Shown here in pieces: positions 50,465-60,000 of a stretch of DNA of 60,000 nt. Numbering within the stretch: position 1 is the first letter of the stretch; every line of letters starts with the position of its first letter. A model generated the notes under the pieces. It worked only from the letters and a program-made list of their open reading frames with translations, ran no database searches and was not told where the DNA came from. The DNA comes from Cryptomeria japonica (Eukaryota; Streptophyta; Pinopsida; Cupressales; Cupressaceae). The DNA is taken from positions 23,515,772 through 23,575,771 of the forward strand of contig NC_081405.1 of the NCBI RefSeq assembly GCF_030272615.1, given 5' to 3'. Made by a program: the position numbers and the translations under genes.

Positions 50465-51035
50465 ACTACTGAGAGGGGGGGGCGAATCAGTAGTACAAGA
50501 ACTATTAATTTTTCTTTACAACTTGAAATTTTTACTGAACTTTGATCTGAAAATTGAAAGATATAAAATGCAACCATTGAAACAAGACAAGATGCGACAT
50601 CAAAAGCACAACACACGAGATTTTACATGGAAACCCAATGTGAAAAACCACGGTGAGAAATATCACTAAGATCTATTGTCCTAATCTGGCATCACAATCT
50701 TCACTTCAATTACAATGCTTTTTAAGGGCAGCAACCCTAAGGAATCTTTGAATCCCTATCAAAAGTGCACCAACGCTACAATCCAAACCCTTTGAGCACC
50801 AACGCAAAGTTTTACAAAAGATCTTACTACCACAAGACACTTTTAGAAACAGATACAGATATAGTTTTTGACAATGTGTTCCCTGAACAATCCTTCGGTA
50901 TGACCCAAATGCATGAGCAAAAAAAGAGAATAAAGGAGAAAAAAATGAAAAGTAAAGAGAAAGAAGTAGTTGGAGATTAGGAGCAATCAGTACACATCTG
51001 AGTAGAGATCTTGTAGCTAGTGAGTCTACCACACC
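50465..51035 (-). mobile_element. Possible LTR-element end fragment
   Basis: GAGGGGGGGGCGAATCAGTA (about 50,473-50,492) and CACGAGATTTTACATGGAAA followed by AAAAACCACGGTGAGAAATA (50,612-50,661) are wordings I associate with terminal regions of plant Ty1/copia elements read on the opposite strand. No second repeat is present, so this would be a partial or solo end. Confidence 0.3.
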
Positions 51036-51143
51036 CTTCCCTTTAACCTATAGAATATAGAAAGAACTCCTATGAAAAGAACCTTATTATCTACCCTTGA
51101 TTCCATGCAATGTGCCATGGAAACATTGTCCTCTCCATCTCGG

Positions 51144-52234
51144 TGTTAGGATTAAGGTGTCATTTACCTTGTAAATATTATGAAATGGTTCCAATGTATC
51201 CTTGGAAAATGTCCTAAGGCACTTAGGATGTATTGAAAAAATGAATTGTAATATTTAATTCTCACGATTATTTGTAATACTTTCATAAGGGATGATGGGT
51301 TCCACTAGCAGCAGTTAAAGTGGGTTGTGAACACAAATATTTTTAATATTGTTTTCCCCACTTATGGATGTCTAGAATAAGATATTCAATGACCTAACAA
51401 AGTGTAAAAAGAGTGACCTATGTGCTTCTCCAAGTGGGAGCATGGAAGAGGCAATACATGTGTCTCTTAGTCTTTGGTCATTTATTACATTTAATATAAT
51501 GTTTATCTTGCAAGTATAGGTGTCCATGTTGGAGGGAACGTATTGAAAGATAAATTGATATCTTCTTCAAGTTTTGTGGAGGAATTAAAATAGTTGTGGT
51601 CATGAGGAATGAAGAGTCTTCTTTAGGAACCTTTACTAGTGGTTTTGGAGATCTTGCCATACTATAAATTCAATCTTTGGGTGTAGATTTTCATCAGAAC
51701 GGTTGAATGTAGATTTCTCTACAAGAACGAAGGACAAATGGGAGGCATAAGGTGGTTGTTCACATGTACATAGGTGCTACTATCATGGAGGCAAAGAGGA
51801 GAATGGAAGTGATTGTATTATAAGAAATTTTATTGTTGTTAATACAAGCTTGCCCTCTCTTCTTGGTGGAGTTTTTTCTTGCAAGGGTTTCTCCACGTAA
51901 ATCGTGTGTTAAGTTTTGATGTCATGTTGTTGATTTATGCCTCATTGTTTCTATCTTAAATGTTATTTTTAATCATCATTTATTGTTATTATGCGTTCAC
52001 ATAAGATACATGTTTATTAAGCATGGTTAATAGGCTAATTTTTGGCATCATAAAGAAGAAGGATCTAATCATGGGTTTTCCACAATTAAGGCAACTTAAC
52101 TGTTTAGATTTTCATATGAGTTTCAAATTTCCATGTTGTTGCTATCCAAGCCTTGGATCTCATCCATTGATTAGTTTATTGGATAGAGATTGGTCTTCAC
52201 AATCTTTAGTATTGAACCTGTTTACTTCCCAACA
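51144..52234 (+). mobile_element. Long terminal repeat of a probable Ty1/copia-type element (5' LTR)
   Basis: The stretch begins TGTTAGGATTAAGG and ends CCCAACA. It contains a TATA-like CTATAAATTC (51,662-51,671) and, near its 3' part, CTTGGTGGAGTTTTTTCTTG and GGGTTTCTCCACGTAAATC, wording typical of plant copia U5 regions. Two bases after its end TGGTATCATAGC (52,237-52,248) matches the tRNA-iMet primer-binding site at 11 of 12 positions. No 3' repeat copy was found in the window. Confidence 0.5.
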
Positions 52235-53860
52235 TTTGGTATCATAGCTAAAGGTGTTCATATTGGAGGAGTATTTCAACATCCTAGTCACATGGAGATA
52301 TACCGACTGTTTGGACTATGGAATGGAGTACTTATGTTGGGTTCATGGTTTTATCCCATGGTTACATGAAAGAATTGAAAGATAAGCCACTAACCTCTTT
52401 GTAATTTGTGGCGCTAATTTATTTTATATGGTTCAAGCTCTTAGACAACTTTACTTTCCTTTCTTGGGTTACAGTGATCTCTCATTTTTAGTTGTTGGGT
52501 TTTGTAGATCTGTGCTATTTCCATTATTTGGATGACATGTATAATGTGAATGTTGTATGTTTATATGGATTTCATATTTATAGAGATAATTTTGTAAGTT
52601 TTACATGTTAACTAAATTTGTGGGATGTAGATCTATGGTAAGACCAGGGATTAAGGTTGTTCTGGATGGAAACAGTTAAAAAATTGCATGGCTACTTGGA
52701 AGGTTCTTATTGATCAATGGTTTCTCCTATGTGGGTTTGTTTGGCAAATCATATCTAGCATTGATTTTGGTATTTGAGTCTTGGAAATCCGCATGTTATG
52801 CCTAATATCTCTATTATGCATCATACTAATGTTGGGTTGAATATTTTGGCTATTTGAGATCAAAGAACTGATTATGTATTTCTTCTTTGAGATGTTAAAT
52901 TTGTGTCGATCTTCTAAATTGTCTGAAGAGGATTCAGTTTGGTAGGCCTTGTTGTTGGTCACCATTATTGCATTGGTATGATTATTGCAGTGAGAAAGAT
53001 TATTTGGAGTATCTGATATAGTTGATCATTTTTAATCTTAGCAACAGATTATGATGCATGAGAATCTCTATTCACTTTTAATAGAGTTTTGGTAATGATT
53101 TTGTTCATGATGCCATGCATAACTCGGTATTGCTTTTAGTGGGAGCTTTATGTAATTACATAATATGTTCTATCTTATTCATTTCAAGATTTTGGTTCTA
53201 AGTTGTTGTTGTTGCAGTGTATTGTGAGCCATGGACAATCTTTGATTAGAAAATGGATGATCTTTTGCATTGGGTGTTGGTGTTATGTGAAGCTCTTGGA
53301 TTTTGCCTTCAGGTTGCAATGAAAGTTTGACATATTTGGTTATATTGATTAAGGATGTGCAGTTGTATCTTCTTGGTTTGGAGATTGTGGTTTGACTCTT
53401 TCTTTTGGGAGCTCTTGGTTGAGTTCTTTGATTGTGTTGGCCCCCCATGGAGGATTTTCAGTTAGGAGATGGTCGTCATGATGCATAGAGAAATTGGTTA
53501 CACGGTTTAGTGGGAGCTTAGGTAGTGATGTGGGTTCATCATTTGACGGTGGATATGACATATTGGTTCCATGGAGAACTCTTGAGTCTTTGGTGAGGTG
53601 TTGGTGTTTCTCTTTGATTTTGAGTATTAATCATTTGCTTGGAGCTTCATGATTTTGCAGGATCACATTTGAAGCTAGCATGGATTAATTGGTATATGCT
53701 CATGGAGACTAGAGAGAATCGGGTGAGGCTATGAGATCTCATATTATACTTTAGGATCGTGTGTTGAGATGATGACTCTTTGATGAGGATTTTACCAAAA
53801 AGACCAAAGAGCCTATACCTGATTATGGATGTGAAATTAAGATTGTACTCAACCAAAATT
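52235..53860 (+). mobile_element. Internal region following the LTR, non-coding or decayed
   Basis: This stretch starts with the primer-binding site and is G/T-richer than the flanks. It repeats small words such as AGTGGGAGCTT (about 53,138 and 53,509). I find no gag, protease or polymerase motif in any frame. It may be a large non-coding derivative or simply a decayed element. The right boundary is set only by the change in composition. Confidence 0.35.
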
Positions 53861-54955
53861 AACTTTATTCATATATCATAATAAGTGGTAATATAGACAT
53901 GCATCAAAATAATTTAAAGAAACTTCATTCAAATGGAACTAACAAGTATAAGACTACCTTTAATCTCCTTAACTACGCCAAGATATTTTCTATAATGTGT
54001 TATAAAAATCAATGGAAGGTGAGATTTAAAACAAAACACAACGAATCATACTCTAAAAGTCCAAACCATGTATGGCAGCACATATGATGGATGTAGCAAA
54101 ATGAAAGCAAAAGGATGCATGCAAATGGTATAGCCTTATCAAGGCACGGGCACGCAAACAGTTAAGCTTCAAAATATGGTCTCACGGTATGGAATATGAT
54201 CTGCCACACCAGGTCTCTACCCGCGTTCGAAAATTTCTCTCTAAAAACACAAATACGAGAATTATATTTCATTAGAGGGCTTGTATATTCACTCCACTCC
54301 ACTCCAAGCATCTTTCTAATCTGAAAACAATGTGACTAGAAGATATTTATATGGGTTTTATAGAAATAGAGTCTTAGCCGAACTACCAATATTGGTTTTC
54401 ACTTACTAGCTAATCCTAATTTTTTTTAAATATTAGTGCAGTACTAGTATTAGCTAATCCTATTTTTTTCTAAATATTACCAAACAATTATATGCAATAA
54501 TCAAAATTGATTATTAATGTAATTATATTTGGCAAACTCTATATACATTTTATTTTAATATTTTACAAGTATTCGAGTCAAAAAGTTATCAATTCACCAA
54601 TCCAAATTTTATTCAAACTAAAAAATGGTAAACAAGGAGTAGCCCATAAAAATAAACCTTCTACAAAGTAGTTTATTTAAAATATTAAAAATGCATACCA
54701 TCCACTTTGTTCTTCATATTAGACTCCTTCGACAATTAATTACATAATTATAATTGACATATAATTTGAATTTAATTTAATTTAATTAATATATTTATTC
54801 TTAAATATTAGGATCGATCTTTGGTGCAAAGTAAAGTCCTCATGTGGGAGACTTCCTCTCTCTTTTAGGAATTTGTCTTGCTTAAAAATGTGAGCATGTG
54901 GTTATCTTGACCCATTTCTCTTATTTGAATGGGGGACTCCTCACTCATAGTAATT
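53861..54955. other. AT-rich intergenic DNA
   Basis: No gene was recognised. A short imperfect direct pair (TAGCTAATCCTA...TTTTTNTAAATATTA) lies at 54,409-54,479. Confidence 0.5.
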
Positions 54956-54959
54956 CTAA

Positions 54960-55765
54960 TACTACAAAGGAAAAAGAAAATAAATGAAGGCACACTCATG
55001 CTTTCACCTTATAGGACCCTCCTTATCAAGCCCTTTTGTTTTCATATTAATTAAACACAAAGCATAATGAATGAAGGCGCATTCATGCTTTTCATCTTAT
55101 AGGTCCCTTCACATTGAGCCCTTTTGTTTTCGTATTAATTAAACACAATATCATAATGGATGTTTTTGTTTTGTTCTATGAAGGATGCTATATTTATTTT
55201 TTAATCGTTATATATTTCCATTTTTAAATCAAGAATCATGTGCAATGTAAATTTTTTGAGATTACTATTATTGAGCATTATGTTTAATCCAAGCTCTAAC
55301 AATTGCATATAATATAATTACTCATAACAATAATTTCAAATATAAGTAAAATAAAGCTAATAATAAATTTATAACTTAATTAATTATTAATATAATATTA
55401 TATTATTTAAACACAAAGCATAATGAATGAAGGCGCATTCATGCTTTTCATCTTATAGGTCCCTTCACATTGAGCCCTTTTGTTTTCATATTAATTAAAC
55501 ACAATATCATAATGGATGTTTTTGTTTTGTTCTATGAAGGATGCTACATTTATTTTTTAATCGTTATATATTTCCATTTTTAAATCAAGAATCATGTGCA
55601 ATGTAAATTTTTTGAGATTACTATTATTGAGCATTATGTTTAATCCAAGCTCTAACAATTGCATATAATATAATTACTCATAACAATGATTTCAAATATA
55701 AGTAAAATAAAGCTAATAATAAATTTATAATTTAATTAATTATTAATAAAATATTATATTATTTA
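54960..55765. repeat. 356-bp tandem duplication plus partial third unit
   Basis: Two nearly identical units start AAACACAAAGCATAATGAAT at 55,053 and 55,409. A diverged partial unit (54,963-55,052: GAAGGCACACTCATGCTTTC...AGCCCTTTTGTTTTCAT) precedes them. The two full units differ at only a few positions, so the last duplication looks recent. AT-rich and non-coding. Confidence 0.9.
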
Positions 55766-55880
55766 AACATATAAACACTAAATTTATAGATGTGTTTTAA
55801 TTTGCTATGAATGTATTCCTTACACTTCCTAAAGGTAAAAGTGCTAGTTAAATAATAAATAGAAGAAGACAAATTGAACA
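55740..55880. repeat. Copy of the UGT-2 3' flank
   Basis: ATTATTTAAACATATAAACA, ATTTATAGATGTGTTTTAAT and CCTAAAGGTAAAAGTGCTAG parallel 40,225-40,345 in the same order. No UGT coding sequence follows in the window, so this may be the scar of a deleted further UGT copy or simply a dispersed repeat. Confidence 0.55.
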
Positions 55881-56641
55881 AGAGATGCAAAGCGTCAAGT
55901 TCTTGTCGATGGTGTTATGTTTTGGATTAGTTGTAATAAACTGGAAGTACTAAATATAGTCCATTAATAGTCAATGGTATAAGATAATACAATACTTGAA
56001 AAAAAAAATATCATATGCATAAAATTCAAAATTTGCATAGTTCAAGCCATCATCCTCAGAGTTTACATCATGAGTTGTTTGATTGGCTTTGCTATATTTT
56101 AATGAGAATTCAATGGTGACACATCTAGATCAAATTTACTATAGCTTTAGTTGGCTATGTTTCTAGTTATGAGATTTCCCTTTATTTTGTTAAACTTTTA
56201 GGTTTCCTATTAGAAAATTGTATGACATAACCTTTGATTATATCCATTAATTGATAACTTGCATGGGAAAGGATAAGTACAATAAAGTAGCAAATAAACA
56301 ATTTGGAATTGCAATAATACTTGTTTCAAAAATAGTTTATTCTTTTGAACTTTGGATTCTCAATAGTGATGCAAAATATAGTGCCCTTCAAGAATATGTA
56401 CATATTTCCAAATCTGTTATGAAACTTTGCCTCTGATACAATTAACAACGTTCCTTTTCCTTGCAAAGAGAGAGATTTCAAATTTCAATAATCACAATTG
56501 ATTAATTATATTTTCTTAGAGAGATTTCAATATTCACAATTGATTAAATAAATTAAAAAAGCAATTTGAACATTTTACATATTTAACTTTCTTTCAAATT
56601 TTTCACTTTTTTTTTCAGATGTGTTGGGGAATCTATGCAAT

Positions 56642-56735
56642 CATCCATACTGGACGTTATGACATTATGCACGAAACTACTTCATCCATACTGGACATTA
56701 TGACATTATGCACGAAACTACTTCATCCATCAATG
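56642..56735. repeat. 41-bp tandem duplication
   Basis: CATCCATACTGGAC, TTATGACATTATGC and ACGAAACTACTT occur twice in succession (56,642 and 56,683), with a third partial CATCCATC. A chance frame (56,619-56,876) reads through it. No function is recognised. Confidence 0.9.
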
Positions 56736-56879
56736 TATCTACACTCATATTTAGTCTTCTTTCTGGGTTTTCAATGTGTTCTACAAAACAAAAAGGAAAA
56801 AAATACTCCAGATAATATTAGAATACTACATATAAAACATAAATCAATTAGACTGAATTGTAAAAAAGGTAAATAAACA

Positions 56880-59500
56880 AGTATTATTGATATAAAACTC
56901 CATAATTTGTTTACAAAAGGAGGCCTAGAAATCTATTTTAACTCTTTAAATCTTCATATCAGATATCACAAATAATGCACATGACAAAAATACTTTCGTA
57001 AAGCAGATGATTTATTAACTTTCCATGGTAATACATAGACCGACATGCACATTTAAATATGTATAGCATGTATATATGTGTACAACATAGTTGAGAAAAA
57101 ACATATAATTGTCACATGGATCTAATAAATCTTTGTCATCAATGGGTATATAAGTTTTACTTTTAAATATATGAAGTATAGCTTGTTTTACCAATATTTA
57201 GAAAAAATTGTCAATCTTGTCAAAATACTATGTCAGTATGCTTTGAATGAGTTCACAATTGCTAGTACTGTAAAAGTAGAAAAGCACCTCAACAAATTTG
57301 TACAGTTTATTGACACTTTCATCAGGATGACCTAGTCAAACATTTAAACCCAAAATTAATCATAAATAAAGAATTGATGCCCAGAAATAAATAATGACAA
57401 ATAAAAAACATAAAATTAATGCCCCCTTTTAAGTAGAGATCAATCTGAATTGTTAAATGATTTTTTATGTGAAAAAAGAGATTTGCTTACAAAAACATGA
57501 CAGAATTGTATAAAAAATTAAGATCAAAAGATAAAAAAAAGAAAACCAAGACAGTCCCTTGAAAATTTTGTTGAACAGAGAACAAGAATAAGAAGCATGA
57601 GAAAAGGAGGAGAAAATCAAGTGAAAGGGAGAAGTTTTAAAACATATTAAAGAAACCATTACCTAACCCTTATTTATAATATTGGATAAGTTATTATTTG
57701 GACTCTTTAGTGTGCAATCTAAGAGTTTTGTAGTGAGGTGAAACTCAATTGAAAACTTGGACAAAATATGCATTTTGCTTTGTGTAAATCTGTGACATCT
57801 TGTTTTTTGGTTCATTTTTCATTGAAACACTTCTGGCAGTTTTTAAAAACTTTATTGTGGATTGTAGAAAACCATAAATTTAAATTGTAGGCCCTTTTGC
57901 TTTGGGCATTTTTTGGGAATTCTACCTATAATTAGTATATTTTAAAACAACATAAATGTCTATTAATATATTTGACTAATAATAATACAAACATTGAAGA
58001 TATCGAACAAAAATAAAAATAAAAATCTATAAAGTTGTGCATTGACATATGTCAGGAAATACTAACACATGGACTAGAGAAAAAGTGAGATATTATAAGT
58101 TGGGTAGAGACGAACACATGCATTTTTCCGTCTGAAAGCCTAGAGTTGTGTTGTTATTCCTTCAAACGAAAAGGTTGTGTTTCTTCTACAATTGTAGTCT
58201 TGCTAGGATTATGTAGGCCAAGGAGTTATGTCTGCTGGTCTCTTACACTGGTATACACTCGAATGTTTGTAAGGCAGGGCTATCCATGTTGGGCGTCCTA
58301 TTAGGAAGTTGAGTCATTGGTTGGAGCTGCACAGTATTTGCAAATGCTAATGGAATTCAATAAGTGCAAATGGAATGCATCATAATAGAATGACGTCCCC
58401 ATAGTGTAAACAATGTGTGAGCAACATATAGGATGCACACAGAATAAATGCTACATAAACAACACAGTTCAGGCCAAAAATAATTTTTTAACATTTGATT
58501 GTTATGCCATACACGTATAATTTTCTATTCATCTAGACTTTCTATCTATTCTCTGAAATTGTGGATTTTTTATTATAATTACCTCCTATTGAATTTGAAT
58601 GCCTAACTCTCTCATCTAACTATGTAGATGTTCCTTCAGGATGCCTTAGTTGTTTTCTGAAAAAAATTGAACAAATGGTCTTAGATGACTTTAGAAACAA
58701 ATTTCATGTTTTATTTGAAGTGCCCAACAACCTATTCATCTTAGAACTGTAATCATGTTAATCAGAAAACAACTGCTTAAGTTGTATGTAAGATGTTAAA
58801 AAGTACCTATTGAAAAGAAAATAGCTTAAACCTAAGCTGTCAAAAAATACCTATTCAAAAACAATAACAACACTTTCCAACATACAACTTCTTTACTAGG
58901 AAGATTCATTCCTACACAGGTCAGTAATTAGTCCCGAGAATGATTTTATGAGATGGCTTCTCTTTTCTCATCTAAGGACTGGAAGTTTAGAGTTACAAAA
59001 CCAGAATCCCTTACAACTATTATCTCTCGGTCTACAAAATGGAGTATTAAATCAAACCCATACCGTTTTGTTCCATGTTTTCTGAATATGTATTATCAAG
59101 TTTGTAGTACTTATCAGAGCATGATTATGAATGAATTAATGATATAGAAGTGTCAATCATGCTGCTAAATGAGAGAACTGCAGTAAAGCATTCGCACATA
59201 TAGATCACATAAAAGCATAGAGCTTTATTGTGCAAATTTCTAAGACTTAAAATAGCATAGGTTATAGCCACCATTACAACTGCAACCTAAGATCAATCTC
59301 GTATAGAGTTGGGTTTGTGATTCATGGTGGCTTATTATCTAACATTGGAATTAGGTGACTACTCTTCGAGAAGTTTTCCATTCAAAATTTAAAAAAAACA
59401 CAAATAATGTTGCCATTATTAATAGCTATATCAACCTAACAAAAGGAGAAATTGGCATGCTTTAAAGAGATTTAAGAGTGAGCATATTAAGATTAAAGCA
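56880..59500. other. AT-rich DNA, no recognised gene
   Basis: Short frames only (for example 58,953-59,147 with SSKDWKFRVTKPESL) and no recognisable domain. It may contain introns or downstream sequence of the LRR gene at the right edge, which reads leftwards, but no exon could be assigned. Confidence 0.4.
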
Positions 59501-59539
59501 ACGTTGCAACAATAGGCACAAAACAGAGATGAAGCATAA

Positions 59540-60000
59540 CATAACAATCCTTACCTCTATAAAGATAAATAGAAACTTGCAAGCCAAGCTGTGAAGCCTG
59601 CAAATCCAATGGTAGAACTGTGGTTGTAACTAAGATCTAGATGATGTTTGTACCAAGCAGAATAAGAAACAAAAATAATTATAATCATAAAAGTCTAAAA
59701 AAGAAATGCTAAGTTAGAACAAAATAAAATGCTCGCCTGCAAATATTCCAAAGACAATATTTGCTCAATACATGGAGTTATATGTCCTTGCAATCGATTC
59801 CTGGACAGATTTAGCAACCTCAAGTGATTCAGACTGACAATTATGGCTCGTAATTTCTAGCTAACACCATATTCAAATGAATGAACAATGCACATTTATG
59901 TTGGAAGTTTCGAGTATGTTGAATAGTTCCAGTCATCAATTTCAATATGCATTCATTAAGCCAAGATTTTTCCAGATTATGGTGAGACAAATGGTTGCAT
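59540..60000 (-). CDS. Leucine-rich-repeat gene fragment, runs off the right edge
   Basis: On the - strand 59,833-59,737 encodes LNHLRLLNLSRNRLQGHI then a TPCIEQILSLEYLQ tail, a full plant-type LRR unit (LxxLxxLNLSxNxLxGxIxxxIxxLxxLxxL). It is preceded by an AG acceptor (TTGTCAG) and followed by CAG/GC, which would be a rare GC donor. Downstream, 59,652-59,560 has LDLSYNHSS, a possible next repeat start. Upstream, near 59,990, NHLSHHNLEKS may be another. Short separate exons with one or two repeats each are usual for some LRR receptor kinases and LRR proteins that sense peptides or pathogens at the plasma membrane. No kinase or membrane segment lies in the window, and stops in the second exon suggest it could be a pseudogene. 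Confidence 0.45.

Noticed and set aside
50706-51032. 108-codon frame on the - strand with a hydrophobic stretch
   Set aside because: It overlaps a probable LTR-element remnant and has no recognisable domain.

Overview
The window looks like nuclear DNA of a vascular plant with a large, repeat-rich genome, probably a gymnosperm. This rests on low gene density, plant UDP-glycosyltransferase (UGT) genes, plant LTR-element signals (tRNA-iMet type primer-binding sites), a Helitron helicase relic, and long (CT)n/(GA)n tracts. Nothing bacterial, plastid or mitochondrial was seen. The lineage assignment is an impression from protein style, not a proof.

Layout. 1-1.1 kb: featureless AT-rich DNA. 1.1-4.4 kb: a purine/pyrimidine-skewed block present twice in tandem; each copy ends in (CT)n followed by the terminus of a DNA transposon. 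4.4-11.65 kb and 15.7-27.4 kb: two copies of one large DNA transposon in opposite orientation, forming a giant imperfect inverted repeat around a roughly 4 kb spacer. Each copy carries two convergent genes: a transposase-like gene with an S-D...Q-F-K and G-H-G-K-G signature, and a many-exon Cys-rich accessory gene. Between them lies a 359-bp tandem repeat, and the termini carry repeated CGTACGCG-like words. Both copies are decayed. The left copy has lost about 1.9 kb of its transposase; the right copy has stops and frameshifts and a rearranged end. 27.9-28.1 kb: a small fold-back element.

29-48.5 kb: a UGT cluster with four related copies. UGT-1 (29.0-31.2 kb) is split by a 648-bp TRIM retroelement. 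UGT-2 (40.4-42.0 kb) is the only apparently intact protein-coding gene in the window, with two exons and 471 aa. UGT-3 (46.1-46.2 kb) keeps only its two ends. UGT-4 (48.3-48.5 kb, opposite strand) is a 5' stub with a 163-bp insertion. Between them lie a degenerate Helitron Rep/helicase gene (32.3-36.7 kb), two duplicated CT-rich blocks (38.3-40.1 and 45.0-45.9 kb) and remnants of a reverse-transcribing element (43.5-44.7 kb, perhaps 46.6-47.3 kb).

48.8-60 kb: a tandem array with 5S-rRNA-derived segments (48.8-49.7 kb), a long LTR with primer-binding site (51.1-52.25 kb), a 356-bp tandem duplication (55 kb), AT-rich DNA, and a fragment of a leucine-rich-repeat gene at the right edge. Functionally the window holds one plausible working gene (UGT-2, small-molecule glucosylation in the cytosol). 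The rest records repeated gene duplication, transposon insertion and decay.
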